DNA of 64,000 nucleotides, taken from positions 12,648,001 through 12,712,000 of the forward strand of contig CP075496.1 in the NCBI GenBank assembly GCA_021613535.1, given 5' to 3'. The translations under genes and the position numbers were made by a program. Positions within the stretch are counted from its first letter, which is position 1. The number at the start of each line of letters is the position of its first letter. The notes under the pieces are model-generated. The model was not told where the DNA came from. It ran no database searches and saw nothing but the letters and a program-made list of their open reading frames with translations. Of this stretch, positions 1 through 14,601 are shown piece by piece. The DNA comes from Adineta vaga. Lineage: Eukaryota; Rotifera.

Positions 1-39
1 TATTTTTCTTATTTGGACACTAAAATGTATTGATTTAGA

Positions 40-3000
40 TTAACAAAACCAAAATATAATCGACATCAATCATTTCCATGTGCATCAACGACAAATAATG
101 AATATGATCAACATCGCACAGCGAACATAGCAATTAAAGTCATTGGTGATAATGAAACATCGAATTTGAATGATGATGAAACAGCATATGGAAGAAATTC
201 TGTTTTACCCTATCGTTCAACATTAGATATTGATGAACCGGAAACCTATTATTGTTTGAATGTATCATTTTATCAACCAATAACACAACCAAAACATAAT
301 CATGAAGTTTCGCTTTTATCAATGCATCATATTGTTGATTTTAATAACTTACAAATGCTTCGGTTTGTTTTAATTTTTATTCTTAATAAAACAGATTGAT
401 TCAATCTTTTTTCTTCGTATCTATCTGTAGAAATGGAACTACATTAATACTTTATGATGAAGATACAATGCATACATGTTTAGTTACTGTTCGACTTGAA
501 TTGGATAATTGTACATTAACTTGGTAAAATCAAAGCAATTTTTTCTACGGATTTCTATATTCTATTTCTTTTCTATCTTTCAGGACAAAACCTTCTTGGG
601 ATACACATCGAAGTATTGAAAATGTAAATACAGCTAATCAAATGTCAAGTGAAGCTGCACATTATTCAATTCTAATGAAACGTTATATCTTACGTGATGT
701 AGCATTTGTTGATATGGATGAAGGTTTTCTTCAATTAAAATATGTTAAACATATTCGAAGTGGTATACTTCATTGTGATCTTCTTCCAGTTATAAAACGT
801 TATAAATTAACTGATATATCTAATCCAGAAAATTGTTTTACCGTTGTTTATGGTGCATCAATTAATGAAAACAAGTAAATTATTTCTCATGAATCTTTTG
901 TTTTGTTTTTATGATCATCATTTTTTTTGTGTTTAAAGGTCACTTTGTTTTATCAGTCCAAAATATTGTTCACAAATTTGGTATTCGAGCATCGATAAAT
1001 TAGTTACACAATATCGTAAACATCGTCTTTGTTCGGATCGACGTATTGTTTGGCTTAAAAATCAATATTTATCATTATATCATGAAAATGAACGTTTTCA
1101 AGGACCGACGCCCATGCATGCAATACTTGTCTTTGGTGGACGACAATGGAATTCCAGTTCATTATTTTCATACGAACGTGATCATCCATCATCGAAAAAA
1201 GCCAGTAGTGTGATGAAATCATGGTCAAATTTAGCATTAAGACGACGAAATAAATTCGAACAGGTATAATAAACTTATATTCAATGGCAAGATATTTTTG
1301 AAAAGAAATATCTTTCTAGGATCGTAAAGCAAGTTTTTCGACAGAATCTGATCCAACAGCTGCATCAAAATGGCAACAACAGAATTCGAATTTAGGTTTA
1401 CGTAATAAATCGAAAACACTTGATTATAAACCTAAATCAAATCTTATCACACACAATGTCAAACCTCCTCCTCGTTCATTAACACATCAAAGTAATTCTA
1501 AACAACGTCCTGGTACAACAGCACATCCATCAACACAACGTACAACAACAACAAGTACATTGAATAGTTTAATAAATACCAAACGATTAGCTAGTCGATT
1601 AGCAGCAGCACATACAAATAGTCAAGTACAAGATTCTTCATCACCATGGATTATTAATGAAACTTATATGGATTTTCCTGAGTTTGTTGAATTATTTAAA
1701 TCATTCTATTTTCATTGTCGACGAGATTTAAAAGATCTATTCGATAAATTTGCATGTGAAATTAATCTTGAACAAGATTTTACTATCAAAGAACATTATA
1801 AAAATGATTTATTAGATATTTCCAGACATTTAACTGGTTTAATTACACGAAATATTGTTGACGATATAACAGATGCAAGTGTACGAAGAATCTATGATAT
1901 GATCGCAATTTCTTCTATACCTTGTTATGCAATTAGTACACATACACGTGGAAATTTTCTCATAACAAAAGAACAATTTCGAGATTTCCTATATGAACAT
2001 CAGAGAGAAGAGAAAACATCCTATGAAATTGAACAAATTATTTACGTAAGTTAACAACAGAACTTTAGTCATCAATCATATTTACTTTATTTATAGCGTC
2101 ATGAACCCAATCGACAAAATCGTTTAAATAAAGTTCTCTCCTTCGAAGGTTTTTCACGTTATTTATTGGATAAAGAAAACTATGCGTTTGTTAATGAACA
2201 TACCAAAGTTAATGAACAAGTAATAAACTAATCTATTTAAAATTTCGTTATTCTTTCACAATTCTTTTAGGAATTGGATAATCCATTATCATATTATTTT
2301 ATTGCATCATCACATAATACTTATTTAACCGGTCATCAATTACGTGGTGAATCATCTGTGGAAATGTATCGTGAAGTATGTATTTCAATTGCAAAGAATT
2401 AATCTCGATGAGAAACAAACACTGACTTTTCGTTTAGGTTTTATTATCTGGTTGTCGTTGTATTGAACTTGATTGTTGGGATGGTGATGATGGTTATCCC
2501 GTTATATATCATGGTCGTACATTTGTTAGCAAAATATCGTTTAAATTAGTTGTAGAAGTGATTAATGAAAGTGCATTTGTTACATCACCATATCCAGTTA
2601 TTTTATCCATTGAAAATCGTTGTACATTAATGCAACAAGCACGTATGGCACAAATCTTTGTTAAAGTTTTTGGTGATAAATTAATTACTAAGTATATGTT
2701 TGATGCGGATTTTTTTGAAGATCCATTATTACCATCACCAAATCAATTGAAATATAAAATTTTAATTAAAAATAAGAAGATTAATAAAATGCATTCAACA
2801 ACACAATTAAGTAAACAAAAAGTTCAATTAAGTGTGAATTATCGAAATTCAGTATATTCTTCACCGGATGATAATGAAGAAGATGATGAATCGGATGATG
2901 ATGAACTTATTGATGATTTCAATGATGATCAAATTGTTAGTGGTGAATCACAACGTTCGAATTCGATGACGGATTCACCAATGTACAATTTAAAAAAACC

Positions 3001-5959
3001 GAATATACCTGGAACAATTGATCAAGATGGTGATGATGATTTGTAAGTAGAATAGGAAAATCGAAATCAATCGTTTATTTTTAAATAAAATTTTCTTGCT
3101 TTTCTGTTTTGTTTATAGAAGACCCTATCAACAACGTCGTTATAGTATATTGAATACTGAACCAAGACAACGTTTGAAGAGTAGTAGTTCAATTGATACT
3201 AATCAGATTTTAAAGGCAAATAAACCAACAACAATTTCGAAATTACCAGCTATAATTGTAGCAAAAGAATTATCGGATATTGTTATTTATACACAAGCAG
3301 TGAAATTTCGAGGTCTGTTCATATCGAAATTGATTTTAATAATGTAAACAATGAATTTTTCGTTTATTTGAATTTTAGGATTAAGTTGTTCATCAACAAC
3401 GACAAGTATGGCTGGTGGTAAACCAATTCGAAAAGCTCCTAAACGAAATATTCAACAACTTGTTGCTCAGCCAAGTACTACAAGTATGGATAGCAACTTA
3501 TACTTTAATAAAAGTCAAGAACAATGAACTAAAATTGAATTATTTTATTGTATTTATTTATAGGTACAGAAAGTTCACGATCAATCGATCAAGTATCACC
3601 TTGTCATCAAATTGTATCTTTAATTGAAAATAAAGCAAAGAAATTATGTAAAAATCAAGCTGTTGATATGATTATGTACGTAATTATTCTCCTTTTCTTT
3701 CAATATCTTACGAAGTTTTATTCGTTTATAGACATACTGAAACACAAATGGTACGATGTTATCCAAGTGGTTTCCGTGTCGATTCGTCAAATTTCAATCC
3801 ATTACATCTATGGATATATGGTATTCAGTATGTATTCTAAATTTCTCATTAATCATATTAATCTACGTTTAATTATTTGTAGACTAGCTGCAACGAATTA
3901 TCAAACACTTGGTAAAAGGAGAATTTCGTATTTATAATTGTAATTGAACTTGTTTTGTTTGTTTATTGTAGATCCGGGACAAATTCTTAATTTATCGATG
4001 TTTGAACAAAATGGTAATTGTGGTTATGTTCTTAAACCAAGTATTTTTTGGGATAAAGAACATCCACAATACGGTCATTTTAATCCATCTGTTATTGAAC
4101 GTGAAGGTCAATGTTTTGAATTAACTATCACTGTAAGTTAATGAAAATCAGAAATTGTTTTCAACTTTATTTTCTTCGGCTAGATTGTATCAGGACAATA
4201 TTTGACACAGAATGTTAGTTCGACAGCAAGTGTTTATATTGAAGTTGAACTTCTTGGAATACCGATTGATTGTATGTCAAGAAAAACGAAACCATCAGTG
4301 AAAAATTCATTGAATCCAATTTGGCAAGAAACATTTGTCTTTCAGGTATTGTTTCTTTTTTTGAAGAAATGAATCTTCAGTACAGAAATATGATCATCTG
4401 ATTGTTCTTTTAGCTTTTCTTTATTGAATTAGCATTTATTCGTTTTCATGTTTACGATGCCGGTAGTAATCATCTTATGTCTCAACGTGTCATGCCATTA
4501 AAATGTCTTCAATCTGGTTATCGACACGTTCGTTTACGTGATATATCCAATGTACCATTGGAATTAGCGACATTATTCATCTATTCAAAAATTACTGAAA
4601 CAATTCTTATACGAAATACTGATCAAGATTTATCTACATCAAATACACCACATTTATTTCGGACGAAAATCTTACGACGAACAGTAGATCCACCTGAAGT
4701 TGTTGCTGTATGAAATGAAAACATTTTCGTTCTTTCGAATTGATTTCTTGTTTTGTTATTTAGGCAAGTCGAGAATCTATTCGACCAAAACATAAAACAT
4801 TCGAAGTAAAAGTCTATGGAAAAGATGGACGGGATGAAGATTTTCGACCATTTGCTGTTACACAATATACAACTGTAGAAGAACTTATGGATATGGTTAG
4901 AAAAGACTTAATTTATTCTCGTTTTTTCTTTAAATAAATTGATATTTTAGATTGTAAAAGCTAATGATTTTCTAAAAGTTGGTGAAACAATCAACGATAT
5001 GATGTTAACGGAATCGTCTAAAACATGGAAAAAGAAATCTTCATCATCATCGAAAAATATCGATGTTGCACCACGAATTTTAGAAAAACATGAACGTATT
5101 CTTGAAGTTATTGATCGTGTCGGACGTGAAACAGTTATTTTATGTAAAAAGAAAACTCCAACACAGGTAAATACTTAAATTTTCTATTTCATCCTCTCAT
5201 GTCTTTTTCTTTCTTTCTTTAAAGCAACATTTATCTTTATCTACATTAACCGATAAGAATATACAAAATTGGGAAAATTGTGATCGAACATTTCTTGTTA
5301 CTATCTATAATATTTCGCCTATACAAAAGCATACGACATTTCGAACACCGGCAAATTCCACCGCTATTCATGTGATTACACAAGTAAGATATAAAACCTT
5401 CTTTCTTCTTCATTGAAAACAAAAATCATAATTTCCTTTAGTTAATGACAAAGATTCGTATGACAGGAATGCCAAATGATTATGGTCTTGTGGAAGAAAC
5501 AGATTTGAATACCGTAAATACAACCCGACGTATACCAATTAAACGTCGTCTATTAGCTGATGATGAGAAAATCTATGGAATTCAACGTTTATGGACATCG
5601 GCGAATTCAAAATTTGTTCTGGTGAAAAAAATCGAATATTCCGAAACAAATAATAATAAAGCATTTACCGATAAATTCCTTTTTCGTTCATTAACACGAC
5701 AAAAATCAATTGATCGAGGTTCACATGAAGGTAAACGAATCAATTTTTTGTAACGATTCTCATTGCCATCGTTTTTTTAGATCTTCACACTGATCATCCA
5801 TCGAAACAACGAACAGCGAATAATTTAACTCCAACAAGTGCATTAAATGGAAATCTAATTAACAATCGAACAACACTTGCACCAACGCCACCTGTACCGA
5901 AAACCCTTCGTAATAATAAACGTTCATTAAAAACAATCTTATCAACTATTAAATCTTGA
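40..5959 (+). CDS. PLCE1: Phospholipase C epsilon (3' part of gene)
   Basis: This is a phosphoinositide-specific phospholipase C, which cleaves PIP2 to IP3 and diacylglycerol and is controlled by Ras-family GTPases. The 5' end lies outside the window; the first complete exon begins after an acceptor at about 39. Domains in order are a PH/EF-like region (to about 2220), the PLC X box (about 2270-2780), an acidic Ser-rich X-Y linker (about 2780-3480), the Y box (about 3590-4000), C2 (about 4000-4600) and two Ras-association domains (about 4765-5165 and 5225-5660). Both catalytic histidines are visible, in SSHNTYL and YHGRTF. The Y box carries the hallmark DSSNFNP and AATNYQT. The two C-terminal RA domains separate PLC-epsilon from other PLCs. 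About 20 short introns interrupt it. The acidic stretch [13 protein letters not shown] in the linker resembles the autoinhibitory linkers of other PLCs. The C-terminus after RA2 is a short low-complexity tail ending TIKS. Confidence 0.93.
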
Positions 5960-6769
5960 TGAATGATGCGATCTTGTCAAATATATTTCCTCGTTTTTTC
6001 TTTGTTTTTTTAGTGTGCAGTTTTCATTTCTCACTTTGTCTATTTTACCTGACTTGATTTCTCTTTCACGTGTTGTTTATTGCTACAATTGCTTTCTCTC
6101 TTTCTCTCTCTCTCTCGTCAAGTGAACAGTGTTGTTATACTTTCGCTTTAAATTGGCGACTATGATATATATATATATATAATTATATTCAAACAAACTA
6201 AATGAGAGAAAATCTAACGTTTTTAATACGAATTCAAAATATCTTCTTTCTTTGTTTTAATCTTATAACAACGAATGACAATCTTTTATACCAGAACGAA
6301 CAGAACATGTTATAATAAATTGAGTATGAATGCTATCTCTATGTTGTAATACTATTGCGTGACAGATCTAATTGATTTAACCTTGTTTATAATATATATA
6401 TATATAGAAGATAGATTAGATCGTTTGAATTTAATAGAATTACTCAATCAAAATTGGATTTTCATCAATTTTAGAAATACTACGTGATTTACTGATTACT
6501 ATTTTGAAGATATTCCTAAGTGTCACTTACTGTAAATAGAAATTTTCATGACGTAGGTAATAATTGATTGTGTCATAATGATAAAATAATACATTAGTCT
6601 TAGTAATAATGATGAAGAAAAATAACTGAAAAACTAGGAGATTTATTTATCCATCCATGGTTTTCTTTGTTTCCTTAGAAAATTAGAAATTATTTTGAAC
6701 TGTCATGCGTGAGAAACAAAACAAAACATGAAGATTTAAATAAATAATATGAATGTAAATTTTTATTTG
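5960..6769. other. Convergent 3' region with TA repeats
   Basis: This 810-bp spacer lies between the stops of the PLC-epsilon (+) and SPEF1 (-) genes. It holds a TC-rich run near 6095-6118, two TA microsatellites near 6161-6182 and 6393-6408, and an AATAAA at 6314-6319 that could serve PLC-epsilon. I see no open reading frame with coding character. Confidence 0.6.
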
Positions 6770-8237
6770 TTATTTACGACCATTCATTGATACATGAGTA
6801 TAATCTTGATGATTGGATCTTCCTCCATGACCACCGGGTTGACCTCGAGTTTGATTAAGTTTATCTGATAAATCATCTACACGAACATCTTTTAAACGAA
6901 GTAATTGTTCAAGACGATGAACTTTTGCTTGTAAAACCTAATATTAAAGAAAATCTTGTGCTTTTTTTTCAATCAACCAACTGGACAATTGAATTTTACT
7001 TGTATTTGTTGATCTTTTGCTCGACATTCTTGGTCTTTTTCATCATAATGAGCACGATTAACCATGTCTGAAGTTAAATTTTGCATTGATGTCGATCTTT
7101 TTCCTACACTTTAAATAAATTACATGCATTCAATGTCAATATCATCTTATTCATTCTTACTGTCCTCCATATGTCATATTTTTTGGTTCATTTCCTACAA
7201 AATAAATGATATGAAAAGATGTTATCAATTTCAAGAAAATGAATAGAAAAGCAGAAACTGATGGGGGGAAAAAATATAAACATGCAAAGATAATCAATAC
7301 AAGAGAAATCAAGAATAGGAAAAGGCATCGAGCACAAGTCGAAATAATTGTTGATAAACCTACTGTGATTATCAAAATACAAAATCTATGTTGATCATAT
7401 CTTGAAAAATAGTATTTGGAATTCTTTAAAGTTAGTTTTTCCATTAAGAATTTATTCTAATATTCTTACTCGTATATCCGGATGAATATGGATCTTGTTG
7501 TGAAGGCGGCGGTGAACGACGTTGACGTGATGTGTTGAAATTCGATTCGTTCATTTTAGGTTGTTGAGGACGAGCACTGAAAAGATAAACAAATCAAAGT
7601 CATGGCCTTGAAATCTTTATTTATGATTAAGAAAATTAGTCGATTTTAGTCACTCGAAAAACACAAACCGATTTCGTGGTGAATGAGATTTTGGTTGTTC
7701 TCCAGATAAAGAACTGGAATAAGAAATAATTAAGTATGAAATTAAGAATTCAACATTGATACATACTCATCAATTTTATTTCGTAAATTGTAAAGAAACA
7801 TTTCCACTAATCCCGATCGACCAAGACATATACCACGCATTATTTGTTCAGGAACATTAAGATCAAATTTACAGAGAACTTTTCGATTTAGAAGACCCCA
7901 ATTAACCAATTTTTGTTGCGTACTATTCGATGTTGCATAATTATGTGTATCAACCTATGAAAATGAGAACAACAAAAATTTATTGAAAAAAATGAAAATT
8001 AATTATTCATAATGTTTACCCAATTAGGAAAATAATGTTTAATTAATTCAGCAACCATTACTTAAAAGAAATTCACATGAAAACTGATATTCATATCAAT
8101 GAAATTCAAAAGAAAGACGTACCACCATCAGAAAAATCTTTTTCAATATGTCTTTTTGGTCGACTTAATGGTATTGTGTCAATCCAGGCATAGAGATCTT
8201 GTAATAACTGATCATCTAATTCAATATCCCACGACAT
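6770..8237 (-). CDS. SPEF1: Sperm flagellar protein 1 / CLAMP
   Basis: SPEF1 is a microtubule-bundling protein of the ciliary central apparatus and of planar-polarised microtubules. The first exons encode a calponin-homology type 2 domain of about 110 residues. It contains IPLSRPKRHIEKDFSDG and the stretch SNSTQQKLVNWGLLNRKVL, which are diagnostic for SPEF1. A Pro/Ser/Gln-rich linker follows. The C-terminal coiled coil reads VLQAKVHRLEQLLRLKDVRV, the conserved SPEF1 dimerisation helix. The chosen start (8237) gives MSWDIELDDQLLQDLYAWID, matching the family N-terminus, and an acceptor-like TTTTATAG lies about 20 nt upstream. At least six short introns are present. The stop is at 6770-6772. The gene is divergent from the Ser-rich gene at 8774. 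Confidence 0.9.
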
Positions 8238-8773
8238 TTTTATTGAATAGAAATCTATAAAAGAAAAAAGAAAGAATTCAATGAAACCTTTTTATTTACA
8301 TTTTTTTAATAATTAAAAAATGAGATCATTTCCATATAAATAATTCTTTCAAATTAATCGAATATTGTTTATGTGTGTGTGTATGTGTTTTTTTTCTCTT
8401 TCTTTCTCATCGCCATGTTAGATTTATGTTACCATAGTAATTTCCACACGACATCAAGACATTTAAACAGAACAATTTCTATTCGTTGATCAATTTATCC
8501 ATTCCTGCTTAGTTTTACTAGTAGCTCTATCATCATCGTCGTCATCGTCCCGATCTGAGGAAAAGAAAAAAAAAAGATTCGTCTTCTTCTTCTTCTTCAT
8601 CGTTCAAGGTTTTTTTGGTCATATTTGGTACCATGGAATAGTATTGGTTAGAAAAAAGCAGAAAATCTTTTTCTAGATTTTTATCTTTCATTTGTTGTTG
8701 TTTTTTTTTGTACATAATTTTAATCGATTGATTTCAATGCTCAAATAAATTATTTATTTATTCGATTAAAATC
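8238..8773. promoter_or_regulatory. Divergent intergenic region, SPEF1 / Ser-rich gene
   Basis: These 536 bp separate two divergent start codons and must hold both promoters. A TCTTCT repeat lies at about 8580-8600 and T-rich tracts are common. No clear TATA box or other motif can be fixed by eye. Confidence 0.45.
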
Positions 8774-11700
8774 ATGTCATCAACAAAAACATCTCCAAAT
8801 CGGAAACGACCAATATCATCATCAATTCGACTTTCACCAACACCACCGTCAGCCAAACGACATGGATTATCCTCAAGATCAAATTCACGTCGTCGAATTC
8901 AAAAATCATCAACAGATCATCCAAATGAAAGACAAAGTCGACCGAAACATCATTATCGACATTTCGAACATAAAAATTCATCATCCGAATCCAGTCGTTC
9001 ATCATCCAATTCAAATCATTCACAGAAATCAAATACAAATCATAAACGTATGTTCAATTTTCAATTATTTATTAATTCCCTTACGATATCTTTCTTTTAG
9101 ATACAAATAAACGTCTTGAAAATTCATTAAAACATAATCAATCAAAATCTGATATGCAAACAGATGTTATCTATACAAAAAAACCTACATCATTAGCATT
9201 AATTATGAAATCATCAACATCAATTGATCAACGAAACGTTACAAGAAATTACAAGAGTGATGATGAATATGAACAAACAAAACAGTTATCAACTAAAGTT
9301 TTAGTAAGTTTAATTTTGATTTGATTTTTTTGAATTTCGATTATTTTGTTATTCGAAGAATAAATCTACATCTGTAATTGTTCCATCATCTGTTATGACA
9401 ATTGTTAAAACAACATCGGAATTATCGAAGAAATCTCTTCGTAAAGATAATGTTATTATTCAACAACTTGATGGAAATCTCAATTCGAATTCTTCAACTA
9501 AACTAGTGAAATTAGTTGTTCCACAAGCAACAAATTCATCATCAATAAAAATGCTTTCAAGTGGTGATGGTCTCGCTTCGGCTTTACGTATTCCAACAAA
9601 AATTCAATTAACTAAAACATTATTTGTTTCATCTGCTAAAACTGAAAAATCTTCTTCAGTAATCTCATCAACATCTCTTCGTCATAATCAATTAATTCTT
9701 TCGTCATCATTAGCAACTAATCTACTTGATATCACTGATAACCAATCATCAATGACCGATTATCATTCTTCAACAACACTACCACCCACACCTCCACCAC
9801 CTGTTATCGATAATACAAATTCGAATCTTCGAAATGTATCAAATACATCACGAAAGAAATTAACTAAAAGATCAACAATACATAACAAAGGTATATAGAA
9901 ATAAATTTTCTCATATAAAAATGATTCATGATTACTAATCATATCATATTTACGCACTGACGAAATAGAACCGAAGTTTCATTCAGTAAATCGTTTTATT
10001 ATTTAATCAATTTACAAAAAACAGATTTTCATTGAACTTTGAATGATTTTTTTAGGCAATGAAAAATCGAATTCTTCTACATCGAATGAACAAAATTTAA
10101 CTAAACGTCATTCATTGGCATTAACAGATTGGTCTGCTCCATCGACAAGTGAATTATCACCAAGATCTCTAACATCGTCATCACCAGATTTAACTCAAAA
10201 TCATTGTTCAACTGATGATTCTTTCATTGAACTCGATTCATCGATTAATATCAAAGATTCAGTCAAACGTCAAAGTCGTTCATTATCAACATCATGTCCG
10301 ATTTTACCATCATTTACTTTATCTTATCTCAAATCAAATGATAAAACATTCTCAAAACCAATTAAATCGAAATCATTAACACGATTATCGAATAGATCAG
10401 ATGTTAAAGTTATGTTAATCAATAATAAACGTTCATTACAAACATCACCAATTCTTCAATTATCCTCCTCACAATGTATGAAAAGACGACGAGGTATTAC
10501 TGACAATTCTACTGATCATCAATATAATGAAAAACTTTATAAATCGAAAACAAAACATTTCAAAATGAAATCTAACGATAAACTTATCATCAAAGATTTA
10601 TTAATTGAAATGATTGAGTAAGAATTCATCTGGGGAAAACATAAACGGATAATTTGTTTTTCTTTTTAGACGAGTTGTTTCTACAAATAATGATCAGACA
10701 TTGAAAACATTACTTAATACATCTATTTCACAAGTACAACAAATAATACCAATGAATAGACTAACCAATCGACAAATAACTCAGAAGAAAACTCATTCTC
10801 TATCACAATCAATCAAATCATCAAAACAAAACGGTAATTTTTCAAATAAAGATAATATCTATTCAAAATATCTTGTTGTTTTTTTCCCCCTGCATAGAAT
10901 CACGTTCAAAGATTATTACATTGAGAGAATTAGATGAATTAGCTTATTTACTTCATGCGAAAGATCATCGAGCAGATTATGAACGAATTACAAATTCAAC
11001 AAAAGTTGACGAACGTAAGTGTTCTTTTTCTATTAACTCAAATAACTTATTACTAATCTTTAACCTGACTTTTACATTTTGAAAATGAGTCATACATTTC
11101 TTTTTTTGTTCTTCTTTCTGATGAGAAGCAAGCGATGTACAGTTTTCATCAGAATAGACAACTTTATTTCCGTCTTTTTCAGTTCTGTCTGTCTGTCTGA
11201 TATGTGTTGTAATTACGTAATAGAAAAAAGAAAATAGAAAGGAAAATTTCTTTGTATTTGATAAACATTTCATTTCAATTACATCATTATCATTAGTAAA
11301 CAAAAACAATTTGATGATATTTTATTGAAATCTCTCTCAAATCACATCTGTTTCTTTGTGCAGGAATGCGTGAGATGTGGTCGGAAATGAGTGAATACAA
11401 GAAGAATATTTATTACAAACGAGTTATTCAATTATATAAAAAACCAAATCGTAATGTTGTCATTGCATCATCATCATCATCAAACGCTATTGGTAAATCT
11501 TGTCTTCTTTTATATAATCAAATGATTTTGAATATTTTCTTTAGAAAATCCTTCATTCTTATCAAACGATTCAACTGATAATACGAATTCATCCACAGTA
11601 TCAATCACTTCTTTATCTGTTGATTTAAAACGTCAGACATCAACCCCTTTATCTTTTCATTCCATTCCTTCATCGATAAATGATGATCAATCAATAATTT

Positions 11701-13600
11701 CACCAGATGAATCAAATATCAAAACGAATATATCAACTGATATTCTTAATGAATTAATCAATGGTGCCAAAGGTTTAGATAGATTATCGTCTTCGCCAAC
11801 AATTTTTATCAATTTAATTCAAAGTTTTGTTCGATTAACTATGGATAAACAAACTCAAACAGTTAATAATCTTGAACAACAACTTGAAAAGTAATAAAAA
11901 TCTTAGGAAATGACAAACTCGTATTGATTTTAATTTTATTCTAGAAAATGTTCAACACAATTGAATCGTGCGACTATTTTTTGGACACAAAAAATTCGTT
12001 ATTTTGTGACAAAATATCAAATTAACTCGTCAAATGAATCTATGAATGAATTAACATTAATTGTCAAATATTTTTATCTACTTATTTTATGTAAGTAAAT
12101 CTAATTGATAGTTTTGTATTTCTTAGAAATCTCTTTCTTTTCCAGCATTGAAATGTCAAAAACAAGAGGATGCATTTCATGTTGCTTTAACAAATTTACT
12201 TAATGGAAATTTTACATCTATTGATGAATCATTTTGTTCATCAGTATTAACAAGTATTATTGAAGATCTTATTCTATGTTCATCATTAGCAAATGAATAT
12301 CTTGCTTCTCAACCATTGATTATCAATGATATTGAATATTCCTTACCATTTATAAGAAATTGTGAATTAGAAAATGAACTTATCTATATGAATGATATCA
12401 ATTCATCATCTGATTTATTTACAGATTCTAATGATTTACAAGATTATTTAAATCGTTGTGAAAGTAAATAGTTTTTTCGAAAAGATAAAATGATAATTTA
12501 AACTTATTCATTCATTTTGATTTGTTCTAGATACAACTGCAAACATTCCATGTTATTCTGTTCAACAGTCTCATCATTCTTCTATGTATTATCCAACTTA
12601 TCATTCCTCGTCTTCATATTATTATCCATCATTACAATCAAATGATATGAATAATTATTGTTATAATTCTTCAACAACATATTCACATTCACCACAAATA
12701 TTTCCTTATAGTCAATCAACATCATATTATCATCCATCAAATTCATATAATACAAATAATAATAATAATAATGAGCAATTTAAATATTATTATAATCATC
12801 AATCACCATCAGCATATACATATCCATCACAAATGAACAGTACTAATGACATTCCATTACCACCTAATCCTTCACTTCATCGAACATATCGACAAATGAA
12901 TCCTAATTTACAAAGGTAAATCTCATATTTTTGAAAAAAGTTTTTGTGATTTTATTTGCTTATTTATAAAGAACGTACAGTAATTCTCAGCAACCAACAA
13001 CATCATCGACTGCTATGTTTGATGCATCAACAGTAGTTTCTCCTCAGGTAGATTTAAAAAAAAAGAAAAAGAATTGTCTATTGAAATAAGATAGATACTA
13101 TTTTCTAGTTCGATATTTCAAATTAATACACTTCATTTTTATAATGACGTAAGATAGGTGAACATTTAAGATATTAATCTAGTCGATAGATGTCATCTTA
13201 TTATTCGAAAATAACATTGTTTCATCTTGAAATTTGATAATTTTCATCGGAAAAGAATGTATCTAAATTCTGTTATTTCTTCGAAATGAAACATTATGAG
13301 AACAAATGTCAGCTGTTACTACTAATCTACGAACTATCGTCACTATATCATTGATAAGACTAGTCAAAATCATTCCTATTCAATCCTTAGAGTTAAATGA
13401 CTATTCAAATTACAGATTATTTTTCTTATAGTTATCATCTCCATCAACAGAATAGTCATATTGAAGTGAATGTATGCATACTAATCGCTCTGTAATTGCT
13501 TAATTTAATAGTTTTTTTCTGCTCAAAGAAAAAAGATTCATTTCTTCCTTTCATTTAGTCAAAATCCATGAATACAACAAATCCAACTTATCCGCCATAG
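8774..13600 (+). CDS. Large Ser/Asn/Thr-rich protein, unassigned
   Basis: I do not recognise this gene with confidence. About ten exons can be followed in frame from MSSTKTSPNRKRP to a last exon reading SKSMNTTNPTYPP and stop (13559-13600). The N-terminal two thirds is Ser/Thr/Lys-rich and probably disordered and nuclear. A conserved-looking helical segment lies at about 10905-11460 (ELAYLLHAKDHRADYER, then MREMWSEMSEYKKNIYYKRV). A second predicted helical block spans about 11740-12470 (KYFYLLILSLKCQKQEDAFH). The C-terminal exon, about 12530-12920, is rich in Tyr, Ser, Asn and Pro. The layout of a Ser/Lys-rich body with a helical C-terminal block recalls AF4/FMR2 (lilliputian) proteins, and MREMWSEMSEYKKNIYY recalls the second half of an HMG box. 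Both are weak resemblances, not assignments. The window could also contain two genes here. Confidence 0.6.
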
Positions 13601-14601
13601 TTCAAAACACAACAATGATCTATTTGTCATTGTATTCTGCATCAGAATACGTCAGTTTGATTTTCTTTTTTGTTTTCCGAGTTCTTTTTCTACTTTTTCT
13701 TCTTTTCCGTTTTGTTTTCTTTCGCATATACACAGGTGCTTGTTTCGTTCAATATCATTGTCGTCATTATTTGTTTTTCACTTTTCTTGTGTTTCATATA
13801 CTCGCACGCTGTACATTCTCTTGCTATTATCACTTATTTATAAGTTGCTTTCTATTCTATTTTAACTTTTTTCATATTCACGCACATTGTCTATGCATGA
13901 GATAAAATTCTATTCAGCTGCTGTTGTTGGTTATTTAGGCAGATTAATTGACAAGTATTCTTTCATATTAGACTAGTAAGAACAAGTTTTAGGCTATAGG
14001 AAAATCTCTTGAATAGCCATACAATTCTTTCATTCTTTTGTTTTATAGTTATGAACAGATAGATTCTATCGAAATCGAATCTAACCGGAAAAAAAATAAA
14101 CAGTTCGTTTTCTTTCTACATTCTATTCAATAATCATTTTCTTAGAAACATACTTATTCTTAGTATTGATCAATTATATACGTATATATATATATTTGCT
14201 TCCAATATCTTTTCGTTTGTTCGGTTTCTTACCGGTGATAAGTCCGCCTTCGATTCTTTTATTCTATCTAATTTCGTTTCCGTCCTTATTTCTTCCTTAA
14301 GAAAAGAACAGAAAATTAACTAATATAGAAAATTTGTTCGTCGAGTTTCTTTTTATTGAAAAGTGAAAACTCATATCTTCATCAACAGCAACAATAACAA
14401 AACTAAAAATCATTTATTTATAGAATAAAGCAATGTTTCACTGTTTGTTTGTTCTTCTCCTTCTTTTTTTTTGTTCATTTATGCATGTGTGTATCTATCT
14501 ATCTATTACATTCATCGTTTTTTTTCCTCTTTCTTTTTTTCTGTGTATTTATATTTTGAAAGAAAAGCAAACCTACGATGACGACAAAAAAAAAACATGC
14601 A
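13601..14601. other. Convergent 3' region
   Basis: This 1-kb spacer lies between the stop of the Ser-rich gene (+) and the stop of HIBADH (-). It is very T-rich, with a TA microsatellite near 14177-14196. The hydrophobic open frames here are products of T-rich sequence. I see no gene. Confidence 0.55.

Noticed and set aside
11360-11460. HMG box in the Ser-rich gene
   Set aside because: Only the second half resembles an HMG box. The upstream segment lacks the basic N-terminal strand and first helix pattern, so it is mentioned as a weak resemblance only.
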